From the NCBI GenBank assembly GCA_009697815.1, contig WLRQ01000008.1, forward strand, positions 1 to 64,000: a stretch of DNA of 64,000 nucleotides, read 5' to 3'. Below are positions 1-8,783 of the stretch, piece by piece. This DNA is from Actinomycetota bacterium. GTDB lineage: Bacteria > Actinomycetota > Actinomycetes > S36-B12 > CAIYMF01. Position 1 is the first letter of the stretch. Each line of letters begins with the position of its first letter. The notes beneath the pieces are model-generated. The model was not told the origin of the DNA. It was given only the letters and a program-made list of their open reading frames with translations, and ran no database searches. The position numbers and the translations under genes are program-made.

Positions 1-713
1 ACCTCGCGGGCCAGTGAGAATGCGTCGGCGACGAGGTCGCTACCCACAAGCGCGACGAATTTCGCCGACCATTTGTATAAGTCCATGGTCGCGTGCAAGC
101 ACCCCGACTGATCGAGATCGTGCTGTGATGCACGGGTGAGTGGTGTTTCATTCATCGGTGCCGCCTCGGGCGTGAAGAACCGGAACGCGTCGTAATGAGT
201 GCAGCGAAGTCCGTGTTCATTGACGACAGCCCGAATCTCTTGGGGCTCAAGGCGAAGAGGCCATACCTCGTGTCGAACCTCGGACTGCTCGAGTCCGTAG
301 ACCATCGCCCATTCGTGGAGTCCGAAGCAGCCGAGTCGGGCCGGACGCTCCGCGGTTCGGCGCAGTAGGCCCTCGACCCACGCGAGCCCGTCGCGACGAC
401 GTGCGAAGTGCAGTGGGTCGACGGTGATCACCTCGCGGCCCTCGATCACCAATGGCCTGTACGAAGGGTCATTCTCGAACTCATGTGCCCCGGCCAGGGC
501 AGTGCCGAGCCCGGGATGCCAGCGTCGCAGCTGTGCGGCACGTGTGGGGTAGTACTCGAAGAGGAAGTCGTCGACGGGGTGTCGGGCACCTCGCGACATC
601 CGCTCGCGCCTCCCTGCCGTCCACGCATCGACGCGGGCTGCGTGGTCCGCCGCACGAGGGCGCCATGCTGCATCCTCGAGTACGACGATTTCGGAGCGCG
701 CGGGTGAGGTCAC
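1..713 (-). CDS. 3-methyladenine DNA glycosylase-like protein (partial, runs off left edge)
   Basis: Reverse-strand reading from GTG at 713 gives VTSPARSEIVVLEDAAWRPRAADHAARVDAWTAGRERMSRGARHPVDDFLFEYYPTRAAQLRRWHPGLG..., typical of the actinobacterial family annotated under this name; no stop before the window edge. Missing from the ORF track because it is incomplete. Confidence 0.75.
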   Translation of the reverse strand, partial: MTSPARSEIVVLEDAAWRPRAADHAARVDAWTAGRRERMSRGARHPVDDFLFEYYPTRAAQLRRWHPGLGTALAGAHEFENDPSYRPLVIEGREVITVDPLHFARRRDGLAWVEGLLRRTAERPARLGCFGLHEWAMVYGLEQSEVRHEVWPLRLEPQEIRAVVNEHGLRCTHYDAFRFFTPEAAPMNETPLTRASQHDLDQSGCLHATMDLYKWSAKFVALVGSDLVADAFSLARE

Positions 714-731
714 GGGGTCATTCTCGGCCTG

Positions 732-779
732 GGCCGCACCGTACCGACCGCCCCCCGCTCGGTCGGTACGGTGCCGGCC
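732..779. other. Strong inverted repeat: GCACCGTACCGACCG-CCCCCCGCT-CGGTCGGTACGGTGC, extended by GGCC/GGCC with a one-base bulge
   Basis: Arms 736-750 and 760-774 are perfect 15-bp complements; intergenic between TetR stop (906) and glycosylase start (713). Confidence 0.85.
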
Positions 780-905
780 AGCGGAACTCGTGCTACCGGG
801 CCCGACGATTGTGCTGTGTCATGCCATCTTTTCGCTGGCATTTTCGAGAAATCGGTCACCGGGGGCACTTGCCGCGCGCATGGTCTTTCGGGGGCGCCGA
901 GGATG

Positions 906-1571
906 TCATCGGCTGTCGCGGCTCCCCGCTGTCGCACGTCTCCTTACCTTGATGAGTGTGGTGAGCGGAACCCCGACTTCGGCAGCGGCAGCCTCGAGCC
1001 AGAGGCCGGACATGCGCTCATCGGGTACGTCGGGATCGCGCAGCGCAACCTGTACTGCGAGCCCGTCCATCAGTGCCGCGAGGCGCACGACGCTCGCTTG
1101 CGGATCAGCACACGTGAATGCCCCCTCGGTGATGCCCGTGTCGATTACCTCGCGGAGGGTTTGGCGCCACCGTGCGTCCAAGGCGCGACGCAGGGCGCGG
1201 GCCTGGCCGTCGCGCAATGCGCGCACCCAGACCTCCATCCAGAGCGCCCAATTGCCCACTGCTGGCCCGGTATCGCACCCGAGTTCGCCAATGATGCGAA
1301 GGCGTTCCAGTGCCGTGGCCTTCGGCGGGAGGGTGTGTGCAAGATCGTCATAGAAGTCGTCCTCGATAGATCCGAGAGCCTCGGCCAGCGCGCCGTCGAG
1401 CGTCTTGAAGTGGTAGACGACCAGGGCGGGCGAGGTGCCGGCCACCGCGGCGATATCGGCGATGCGCGCCCCCGAGAACCCCTTCTCCTTGAGCACCTCG
1501 ACGGCTGCCGCGAGGATGCGTCGGCGACGCTCGGCGGGAGCCTTCGCTGCGAGGGAGGTTCGGGCCGTCAT
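906..1571 (-). CDS. TetR family transcriptional regulator
   Basis: N-terminal HTH: RRRRILAAAVEVLKEKGFSGARIADIAAVAGTSPALVVYHFKTLDGAL. Confidence 0.88.
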   Translation of the reverse strand: MTARTSLAAKAPAERRRRILAAAVEVLKEKGFSGARIADIAAVAGTSPALVVYHFKTLDGALAEALGSIEDDFYDDLAHTLPPKATALERLRIIGELGCDTGPAVGNWALWMEVWVRALRDGQARALRRALDARWRQTLREVIDTGITEGAFTCADPQASVVRLAALMDGLAVQVALRDPDVPDERMSGLWLEAAAAEVGVPLTTLIKVRRRATAGSRDSR

Positions 1572-1721
1572 GGGACTCCTCGACGGATGGCGCGTGGAGC
1601 TGGGAAGAGCCCGCGCGTTGATTGACTCGGGGGTGTGCCGACGTCAGAAGGTCGGACGGCGCAACCCTCCTATCCTGGCGCACGAGGTGACCGAGACGGC
1701 GAAGCCGGGCACGATGGGTCT

Positions 1722-1934
1722 ATGACGGAGTCGACGGAAGTTCCGAGTGCGGAGTCGACCGAGGGCACCTCTGGTGCGCCGGTGGCCCGCATGCGCCTCG
1801 ACATTGATCTTGTGCCGGAGCAGACGTCGGACGACACCGACGCCGGGTGGGGCCGCGACACCCTCCCGGAGCAGGATCCCGCGGCCCTCCTGCGCCGCTA
1901 CCTCGAGGACAAGCCGCCGCACCACGGTGACTGA
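1722..1934 (+). CDS. small acidic hypothetical protein
   Basis: ATG at 1722 inside ORF 1635..1934; MTESTEVPSAESTEG...LLRRYLEDKPPHHGD; sits in a gap between other genes. Confidence 0.5.
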   Translation: MTESTEVPSAESTEGTSGAPVARMRLDIDLVPEQTSDDTDAGWGRDTLPEQDPAALLRRYLEDKPPHHGD

Positions 1935-1989
1935 CAGGCGTCCCCTCTCGGGCCTCACGAGTCTGAAGCGTGCCGGAGGCTGGTAGAGA

Positions 1990-2688
1990 TCAGTGCGTGC
2001 GCAGGATCAGCGAGAGTCGCGATCCCACCGCGGCCCGGGCGAGATCGAGTGCTTGAGCCGGCGTCGTCGCGATGACGAGTACGGGGCTCATGCCGCCGGT
2101 CGAACCGCCTGAACCGAGCATGCCGCTTCCGCCGCTGGCGGTTGGCGGAGAGGCGATGACGAGCACCCTGACATGTGAAGCCACCACCATGGACGAGGAA
2201 TCGTCGGTGGTGTCGGACGTTCGGGCGGCTATGACATCGACGACGTCGCCAGCCTGCACGAGTGCGAGCGCGGCGTCGTCGGACAGGCGCATCGGAGTGG
2301 CGACGGTGTCGGGGCCGAACGCCTCAAGGAGAGCTGAGGACAGCACATGGCGGGCGCTGAGCGCTTCGCCGGCCCGCACGGGGAAACTCACGACATGTCC
2401 GATCGCCGCGTTCTCGAGGCGCAGGGAGTCACGTGGGACGGACTCCGCGGGTCGTGGCTCGACCGCGATATCGCCCGCGAGCAGAACCGAGCCGGGGACG
2501 AGGTCGTGGCGGGCGACCAAGACCGTGGTGGATTCCGCAGCTGGCGGCCGGAGCGCGGTGGTCATCGACCAGGCGACGGCTCCGAGGATTAGCGCTGCTG
2601 TGAGGCGACGGTGGCGGCGGATGCGGCGTTGCCATGAGGGGCCGCGCCCAGGCACCGATGTTCGGGCTGCGGGGGTGGGTGTGCGCAC
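1990..2688 (-). CDS. SAF-domain (CpaB/RcpC-like) membrane-anchored protein
   Basis: N-terminal TM helix, then TTVLVARHDLVPGSVLLAGDIAVEPRP...AGEALSARHVL, a SAF-type pattern. Confidence 0.75.
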   Translation of the reverse strand: MRTPTPAARTSVPGRGPSWQRRIRRHRRLTAALILGAVAWSMTTALRPPAAESTTVLVARHDLVPGSVLLAGDIAVEPRPAESVPRDSLRLENAAIGHVVSFPVRAGEALSARHVLSSALLEAFGPDTVATPMRLSDDAALALVQAGDVVDVIAARTSDTTDDSSSMVVASHVRVLVIASPPTASGGSGMLGSGGSTGGMSPVLVIATTPAQALDLARAAVGSRLSLILRTH

Positions 2689-2740
2689 CCGGAAACGCTA
2701 GGGAGAAGGAAGGGCCGGCTGCCTGGCCCGTCCACAGCCG

Positions 2741-3133
2741 TCAGGCGGGGGAGCCCGATGATCCCGAGCCCGAGCCCGAGCCCGAGCCCGATCCCGATCC
2801 CGATGTTCCCGAGCCCGAGCCCGATGATCCCGAGCTCGATCCGGTGCTCGAGGAGTCCGACGTGGTGGCCGTCGAGGCGGCTGCGCCTGACGATCCGCTC
2901 GAGCCACCTGAGTCACCGGACCCCGAGGTCGACGCCGGCACTGTGGATGAAGATCCCGAGCGGCTGTCGGTGCGGTAGAAGCCCGAGCCCTTGAAGACGA
3001 TCCCCACAGCGTTGTAGAGCTTGCGCAGCGGCCCTGAGCAAAGTGGGCACACGGTCAGGGTGTCGTCGGTGAACTTCTGCACGATCTCCAGCGGCTCGCC
3101 ACAGGCGGTGCACGAGTACTGGTAGGTGGGCAC
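2741..3133 (-). CDS. ruc: FmdB/Ruc-type zinc-ribbon protein with Ser/Gly-rich tail
   Basis: GTG start at 3133: VPTYQYSCTACGEPLEIVQKFTDDTLTVCPLCSGPLRKLYNAVGIVFKGSGFYRTDSRSGSS... Four Cys, Ser-rich tail, and position close to the 5-FCL gene as for Rv0991c. The ORF-track start (3289) is too long. Confidence 0.78.
   Translation of the reverse strand: MPTYQYSCTACGEPLEIVQKFTDDTLTVCPLCSGPLRKLYNAVGIVFKGSGFYRTDSRSGSSSTVPASTSGSGDSGGSSGSSGAAASTATTSDSSSTGSSSGSSGSGSGTSGSGSGSGSGSGSGSSGSPA
2751..2840. repeat. hexanucleotide-like repeat (CCCGAG/CCCGAT)n encoding the (GS)n tail of the 2741..3133 product
   Basis: Direct reading: cccgagcccgagcccgagcccgagcccgatcccgatcccgatgttcccgagcccgagcccgatgatcccgag. Confidence 0.85.
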
Positions 3134-3171
3134 AGGGTCTCCTCGGGGTAGAACGCAGGCGGCGGGGCTGA

Positions 3172-3198
3172 CTGGCACTCCGGAGCCTCGAGTGCCAA
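3172..3198. promoter_or_regulatory. CIRCE-like HrcA operator CTGGCACTC-N9-GAGTGCCAA
   Basis: Compare consensus TTAGCACTC-N9-GAGTGCTAA: spacer is exactly 9 nt and arms match 7/9 and 8/9; centred about 50 bp upstream of the 3133 start. Confidence 0.75.
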
Positions 3199-3322
3199 TG
3201 ATGCCAAACCCCTGCCCGCCCCGCCAAATGTCAGGTCTGCCGGGCGCGACCAGACGCGGGCCGTCGCCGTCGTGCAGCGGGACCGGCATCCCCTAGGGTC
3301 GGAATCTGACAAGGAGGTGGCG

Positions 3323-4234
3323 ATGACCGTTCAGGCCATCGGGCTGGGCAAGAGCTACGGCACCACTAGGGCGGTCGATCAGCTCTCGTTCACCCTTGAG
3401 CCCGGTGTCGTCACCGGTTTCCTCGGGCCCAACGGGGCGGGTAAGTCGACGACGATGCGCCTCATGCTCGGACTCGACCGCGGCGACGGCTCGACCCTCT
3501 GGGACGGCAAGCCGCTGCGCGACCGCGTGGACGTCACGCGGACCGTCGGCGCCCACCTCGACGCGAAGTTCTTCCACCCGTCACGCACTGCCCGCAACCA
3601 CCTGCGGCTGCTTGCGACAGAGGCCTCGATTCCCGCCAGTCGTGTCGATGAGGTCCTGCGGCTCGTGGGGCTCGACTCAGTGGCGCGTAAGCGGCCATCG
3701 GGGTTCTCCCTCGGCATGGGCCAGCGTCTCGGCCTCGCGGGCGCGATCCTGGCTGAGCCAGCGGTGCTGCTCCTCGACGAGCCGGCTAATGGCCTCGACC
3801 CCCAGTCAATCCAATGGCTGCGCGACTTCTTGCGGCGCTACGCCCAGCGCGGCAATGTCGTGTTCGTCTCGAGCCACCTCCTCTCAGAGATGTCGCTGAT
3901 GGCCGAGCACCTCGTCGTCATCGCGGCAGGACGGATGGTGGCGGATGAGTCGCTCGACACCTTTGTCGCGCGCAGCACCCGTAATGACGTCCTCGTCCGC
4001 TGCTCCGATCCTGTAGCGCTCGCTGTAGCGCTTGCAGCAGAAGGCATTACTGCTGTCCCCGAGGGAGCCGACGGGCTTTCGGTCGCGTCGAGTGACACCG
4101 ATCGCATAGGCGACATCGCCTTCCGAGCTGGGATTGGGTTGCGCGAGCTAGCTCGACGGACCGCGAGCCTTGAGGACGCGTTCCTTGAGTTGACCAGTGG
4201 CGACCAGCAGTTCCGCACGGGTGGTGCGTCGTGA
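3323..4234 (+). CDS. ABC transporter ATP-binding protein
   Basis: ATG at 3323 after AAGGAGGTGG; Walker A GPNGAGKST, signature-like FSLGMGQRLGLA, Walker B VLLLDEP. Confidence 0.93.
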   Translation: MTVQAIGLGKSYGTTRAVDQLSFTLEPGVVTGFLGPNGAGKSTTMRLMLGLDRGDGSTLWDGKPLRDRVDVTRTVGAHLDAKFFHPSRTARNHLRLLATEASIPASRVDEVLRLVGLDSVARKRPSGFSLGMGQRLGLAGAILAEPAVLLLDEPANGLDPQSIQWLRDFLRRYAQRGNVVFVSSHLLSEMSLMAEHLVVIAAGRMVADESLDTFVARSTRNDVLVRCSDPVALAVALAAEGITAVPEGADGLSVASSDTDRIGDIAFRAGIGLRELARRTASLEDAFLELTSGDQQFRTGGAS

Positions 4235-5004
4235 TTGCGTCCCTGCGCTACGAGTGGGTGCGCATCTCCACCGTTCGCTCAACGAAGATCTTTCTCGTAC
4301 TTGCGCTCGTGCTGAGTGCCGGGCTTGCCTACTTGATCGCGAGTCCCCAACACGCGAGCTTCGACGACCAAGGTTCGCCCGTGGGCCCCGAAACGGTCAA
4401 CTGGTTCGGGGCGTTCGGATTCCCGCTCACGTTGGTGGCGGTGCTCGCATCCGTCGTCGCCTCCCAGGCGATCGGCCAGGAGTACCGATTCGGCCTGATT
4501 CGGCTCACCCTTACCGCCTTCCCGCGACGACTCCGCACCCTCAGCGCCAAGTTGATCGTGGTGGTTCTGGCTGGCCTGGCCTTCGCTCTGGTGTCTTTCC
4601 TGGGAAGTGAGATCGGGGTGTCGCTTCGGGGCCACCCGGTGCCTCCGGAGGGCGTCGCCGCGCCGGACTCCTCCTATCTCGTGCGGGGCGCTGTCTTCGT
4701 GGTGCTCTGGGGGCTGTCGGCCTTCGCGATTGCGGGCGTCACGCGCCAGACAGCGGTGGGCATTGCCGTGCCGATCATCTCCGGGCTGATCGTCGAGAAC
4801 CTGCTGTTGTTCGTGCTCACGAACCGTGCGGATTGGCTCGTGAAGATCCTTCCGTGGAGTACTGCCGCTCGGTGGATGAGCCCTGACGATTCCTCCGATC
4901 CGCTCGGCCGCGCCGTGGCATGGCCCGCCCTGGGAGTGTTCGGGGTGTGGGTGCTTGTGTTCCTCGTCGCTCAGGTCGTGACCTTCCAGCGCCGCGACGC
5001 CTGA
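4231..5004 (+). CDS. ABC transporter permease
   Basis: Overlaps the ATPase gene by 4 nt; multi-TM protein. Confidence 0.85.
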   Translation: MIASLRYEWVRISTVRSTKIFLVLALVLSAGLAYLIASPQHASFDDQGSPVGPETVNWFGAFGFPLTLVAVLASVVASQAIGQEYRFGLIRLTLTAFPRRLRTLSAKLIVVVLAGLAFALVSFLGSEIGVSLRGHPVPPEGVAAPDSSYLVRGAVFVVLWGLSAFAIAGVTRQTAVGIAVPIISGLIVENLLLFVLTNRADWLVKILPWSTAARWMSPDDSSDPLGRAVAWPALGVFGVWVLVFLVAQVVTFQRRDA

Positions 5005-5020
5005 TCAGTAGTCTCCGCAC

Positions 5021-5476
5021 GTGACCGCCTCGCGCCCTGATGAGCTCATCGCGGTCGCCGTGGGCGGCGTCGTGGGTGCCCTGCTGCGCGCCAGCATCTC
5101 GGTGGCCGTCCCGCACACCAGTCCTGACTCATGGCCCTGGGCAACCTTTCTCACCAATCTTCTGGGGTGCCTGGTCCTGGGCGTGATCCTGGACTGGGCG
5201 GATAGCCGCCACGACAGATGGTCGCGCTCACACCCGCGTCGCGCTCGCCTGGCCCGCCCTCTCCTGGCCAGTGGGCTGCTAGGTGGGTTCACCACCTTCT
5301 CGACGTTCTCGCTGGAAGCCTTCGGCCTCATCGATTCGGGGGCTCTCGCCCTCGCGATCGGGTATGCCGTAGCCAGTGTCGTCATCGGTGTCGTGATGGT
5401 CGTGATCGGGCGACGGCTTGGCGCTCTGGCGTTCGGTGCGGCGCGGATCGATCTTCGTCAGGATGAGTTGCTGTGA
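5021..5476 (+). CDS. crcB: CrcB/Fluc fluoride channel subunit
   Basis: VGGVVGALLRASIS...WATFLTNLLGCLVLG...LLASGLLGGFTTFSTFSLE motifs. Confidence 0.9.
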   Translation: MTASRPDELIAVAVGGVVGALLRASISVAVPHTSPDSWPWATFLTNLLGCLVLGVILDWADSRHDRWSRSHPRRARLARPLLASGLLGGFTTFSTFSLEAFGLIDSGALALAIGYAVASVVIGVVMVVIGRRLGALAFGAARIDLRQDELL

Positions 5477-5862
5477 CGCCCCTCGTCATCATCTGCGTCG
5501 CGGTCGGCGCCGCGTTGGGCGCACCCGCGCGTTTCGCGATCGAGCGCTGGCTGGCAGGTGCGTGGCCTCGTGGCACGCTCGTTGTCAATGTCCTGGGATC
5601 AGCGGTTCTCGGGGCGCTGATGGGTGCGGTGTCCGCGGCTGGCATGACGACGTCAGCGACCGCACTCGTCGCGCTTGTCGGCACCGGATTCTGCGGTGCG
5701 CTCACGACCTTCGGCGGGTTCTCCGCGCAACTTGCAGATCTGGCCCTCGCGCCCCCGAGCGTCGTTCTTGCTCGCAGGTCCCTTCGCGCGCTGACCTACG
5801 GCCTGGTCTCGGTGGTGCTGTGCGTCGCGGTTGCGGCGCTGGGGTACATCGCGTTCCACTGA
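5473..5862 (+). CDS. crcB: CrcB/Fluc fluoride channel, second subunit
   Basis: GAALGAPARFAIERWL...GTLVVNVLGSAVLGAL...GTGFCGALTTFGGFS; 4-nt overlap with the upstream paralogue. Confidence 0.88.
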   Translation: MTPLVIICVAVGAALGAPARFAIERWLAGAWPRGTLVVNVLGSAVLGALMGAVSAAGMTTSATALVALVGTGFCGALTTFGGFSAQLADLALAPPSVVLARRSLRALTYGLVSVVLCVAVAALGYIAFH

Positions 5863-5875
5863 CGCGCACCGGTGA

Positions 5876-6553
5876 TCACGTGTTACGGAAACGAACGACG
5901 CGAGTCGGGGTGAGTACCGCGTCGACGGCTCGGTCGTGTGGCTCCGCCGGCACGCTCTCGAGGACCTCGTTGTCATGCACGACTGCCACGAGCAGCGGAT
6001 GACGAGCGGGGGAGATGGTGTCGAGACCGGCGAGCAAACGGTCGTAGTAGCCGCCGGCCTGTCCGAGCCGGTTCCCCGTGGAGTCGACAGCGAGGGCGGG
6101 GACGAGCACGACGGTGCACCCCAGCTCAACGAGGCCGTCGATACCTTCGGCCACGACCGGGCCATGCGGCTCGGGAATGCCTGGTGGGATCGTTCCGGGC
6201 GTCAGATGCCCATCGTCCCAAGCCCATGCCAGAGAACCGTTGGCGCGCGTGACCGGCAGGAGTACGCGCACTCCGGAGATCTCGAGGATGTCGCGCAAGC
6301 ACCCGGTGCCCGGTTCCGTGCCGAACGATGCGTACGCGGCCAGGCAGCCGGATGCGGGCGCCGCCACGAGCGCTGCGATCTCAGCGATGGCGCCCACGCG
6401 AATCGCAAGAGCCGACTCCACCTCGGATCGATCGAGGTCTGACAGGTTCCGACGCCGCGCGCGCACCTCCCGCCGCAGCTCTGCCTTGCCGATGACGGCG
6501 GCCGAGCCCTCGGAATCGCTCACGGGATCGTGCTCGCCACTCGGCATGGTCAC
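5876..6553 (-). CDS. 5-formyltetrahydrofolate cyclo-ligase
   Basis: KAELRREVRARRRNL...AYASFGTEPGTGCL...DSTGNRLGQAGGYYDRLL; GTG/ATG start near 6547-6553 avoids overlap with moeA. Confidence 0.88.
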   Translation of the reverse strand: MTMPSGEHDPVSDSEGSAAVIGKAELRREVRARRRNLSDLDRSEVESALAIRVGAIAEIAALVAAPASGCLAAYASFGTEPGTGCLRDILEISGVRVLLPVTRANGSLAWAWDDGHLTPGTIPPGIPEPHGPVVAEGIDGLVELGCTVVLVPALAVDSTGNRLGQAGGYYDRLLAGLDTISPARHPLLVAVVHDNEVLESVPAEPHDRAVDAVLTPTRVVRFRNT

Positions 6554-6589
6554 GGGCCCATGATTGCGCGAACGCCGTAAGGTCGCACT

Positions 6590-7807
6590 GTGCGCACCGT
6601 TGAGGAACACCTCCAGGCGGTACTCACCGGTGTTCTGCCGCTCTCCCCGCTCGAGGTCACACTCGTCGACGCCCGTGGATGCGTCCTTGCCGAGGATGTC
6701 GTGGCCCCGTGGCCCCTCCCACCTTTCGACACCGCCTCGATTGACGGATACGCGGTGAAGGCCGCGGATCTTCTCGCGGCGAGCGATGGCATACCGGCGG
6801 TACTCCCGGTCGTCGACGATGTGCCTGCGGGCTATCGGGCGAGCGTCGAACTGCTACCGGGAACTGCGATCAGGATCATGGCTGGCGCGCCCATGCCCGA
6901 GGGCGCCGAGGCCGTGGTGCCCTTCGCCTGGACGGATTCGGGTATGCCTGAGGTGCGCATTGTTCGCGCCATCGCACTCGGGACGAATGTGCGCAGTCGA
7001 GGTGCCGACGTCCCCCTCCATGAGGTGGTCGCGCGAGCAGGCTCGATCCTCGGGCCTCGCGAGATCGCACTGCTCGCCTCGGTGGGGCTCGGCAGCGTGT
7101 CCGTCCATCCTCAGCCGCGCGTTGTCGTGCTCTCCACCGGGAACGAGCTCGTCGAGCCAGGCGGCGGGCTCCTTCCCGGACTCGTCCCCGACTCCAACGG
7201 AGTCACGATCGCCGCGGCGGTCCAAGAGGCAGGGGCGATCGCCTATCGGGTCGGGCCGATCCCAGATGACCCCGCCCCCCTCATGTCGACGATCGAAGAC
7301 CAACTCGTACGTGCCGATCTCATCGTGACCACGGGTGGTGTGAGCGCCACTGCCTATGACACCGTCAAGGAGGTGCTCTCTCGGCTTGGCACGGTGGAGT
7401 TCACCACGGTGGCCATGCAGCCGGGAATGCCCCAGGGTCACGGCGTCCTGGGCCCGGATCAGACACCGATCTTCGTTCTACCTGGCAACCCGGTCTCGGC
7501 GTACGTCTCTTTCGAAATCTTCGTTCGCCCCGTGATCCGGCGCATGCTCGGGCATCAGCGGATCCACCGTCCCGTGGTTCGAGCGGTGCTCTCGGAAGCG
7601 CTGCCCTCGCCCGCCGGAAAACGTCAGTTCGCGCGTGGCGTCCTCTCGATCGAGGACGGACGTTACGTGGTGAGCCCTGCTGCCGGGCGGGGTTCCCACG
7701 TGCTCGGTGCCCTCGCCAATTCCAATGCTCTTGTTGTTGTCCCCGAGGGTGTCACCGAGGTCCTGCCCGGTGCCGCTGTCGCCGTCATCCGTCTCGACGA
7801 GGTGTAG
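6590..7807 (+). CDS. moeA: molybdopterin molybdenumtransferase MoeA
   Basis: PPFDTASIDGYAVKAADL...IMAGAPMPEGAEAVVPFAWT...LSTGNELVEPG...VFVLPGNPVSAYVSFEIFVRPVIRRMLG pattern. Confidence 0.94.
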   Translation: MRTVEEHLQAVLTGVLPLSPLEVTLVDARGCVLAEDVVAPWPLPPFDTASIDGYAVKAADLLAASDGIPAVLPVVDDVPAGYRASVELLPGTAIRIMAGAPMPEGAEAVVPFAWTDSGMPEVRIVRAIALGTNVRSRGADVPLHEVVARAGSILGPREIALLASVGLGSVSVHPQPRVVVLSTGNELVEPGGGLLPGLVPDSNGVTIAAAVQEAGAIAYRVGPIPDDPAPLMSTIEDQLVRADLIVTTGGVSATAYDTVKEVLSRLGTVEFTTVAMQPGMPQGHGVLGPDQTPIFVLPGNPVSAYVSFEIFVRPVIRRMLGHQRIHRPVVRAVLSEALPSPAGKRQFARGVLSIEDGRYVVSPAAGRGSHVLGALANSNALVVVPEGVTEVLPGAAVAVIRLDEV

Positions 7808-7812
7808 CACCC

Positions 7813-8298
7813 ATGACTGAGCCCCGCTTCACTCACCTCGACTCTTCGGGCGCGGCTCGGATGGTCGACGTCAGTGCCAAGGACATCTCGGTGCGCACTG
7901 CCATCGCGACCGGCCGGGTTCTCGTGTCCGCGGATGTCGTGACAGCCCTGCGGGGCAATGGCGTACCTAAGGGGGACGCGATAGCCGTGGCCCGCATCGC
8001 AGGCATCGCGGCGGCCAAGCGGACGGCCGATCTGATCCCCCTGTGCCACCCCATCGCCATCCATGGTGTGACGGTCGACCTTGAGGTCCACGACGACCAC
8101 GTGTCCATCGTCGCCACTGTGCGAACCGCCGACCGCACAGGCGTCGAGATGGAGGCGCTCACCTGCGTGAGCGTGGCCGCTCTCGCGCTCATCGACATGG
8201 TCAAGGCCGTTGACCCTGCGGCCACCATCACCGACGTTCGGGTCGAAGAGAAGCGCGGCGGCAAGACGGGCCTCTGGCAGCGGGAGGTGTCCCTGTGA
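7813..8298 (+). CDS. moaC: cyclic pyranopterin monophosphate synthase MoaC
   Basis: FTHLDSSGAARMVDVSAKDISVRTAIATGRV...TADLIPLCHPIAI...GVEMEALTCVSVAALALIDMVKAVDP. Confidence 0.95.
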   Translation: MTEPRFTHLDSSGAARMVDVSAKDISVRTAIATGRVLVSADVVTALRGNGVPKGDAIAVARIAGIAAAKRTADLIPLCHPIAIHGVTVDLEVHDDHVSIVATVRTADRTGVEMEALTCVSVAALALIDMVKAVDPAATITDVRVEEKRGGKTGLWQREVSL

Positions 8299-8783
8299 TG
8301 CGGGCACTCGTCGTCACTATCTCCACCCGCGCAGCGGCTGGTATCTATCCCGATCGCTCTGGCCCGATTCTGGTCGAGGGGCTCGAGCGCGCAGGTTTCG
8401 TGGTCGACGGGCCCGCGATCGTTCCCGACGGGCCCGAGATCGAGAGTGTCCTGCTGTCCGCGGTACATGAGGGCTATGACGTCGTGGTTACCACAGGGGG
8501 TACCGGGCTCTCGCCCACGGACGTCACCCCCGAACACACCGCGGCCATCGTCGCGCGGCCGATTCCTGGTGTAGCAGAGGCGATTCGGGCTGCTGGCTTT
8601 GCGGCGGGCGTGTCGACTGCCGCGCTCTCACGAGGTATCGCTGGAATCGCAAGATCCACCATCATCGTCAATCTTCCCGGGTCTCCTGGTGGGGTCCGCG
8701 ACGGATTGCGCGTCCTTGAGCCGCTTCTGCCGCACGCCGTCGAGCAAATGCGCGGCGGCGGTGACCACGGGGTGACCTCGTGA
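8295..8783 (+). CDS. MogA/MoaB family molybdenum cofactor protein
   Basis: VVTTGGTGLSPTDVTPEHT...GIAGIARSTIIVNLPGSPGGVRD. Confidence 0.93.
   Translation: MMRALVVTISTRAAAGIYPDRSGPILVEGLERAGFVVDGPAIVPDGPEIESVLLSAVHEGYDVVVTTGGTGLSPTDVTPEHTAAIVARPIPGVAEAIRAAGFAAGVSTAALSRGIAGIARSTIIVNLPGSPGGVRDGLRVLEPLLPHAVEQMRGGGDHGVTS

Noticed and set aside
771-1625. 284-aa plus-strand ORF
   Set aside because: Overlaps TetR gene in antisense; Cys/Arg-rich shadow composition.
2634-2978. Plus-strand ORF with PEPEPEPDPDPD repeats
   Set aside because: The repeat is explained by the minus-strand Gly-Ser tail of the Ruc-like protein.
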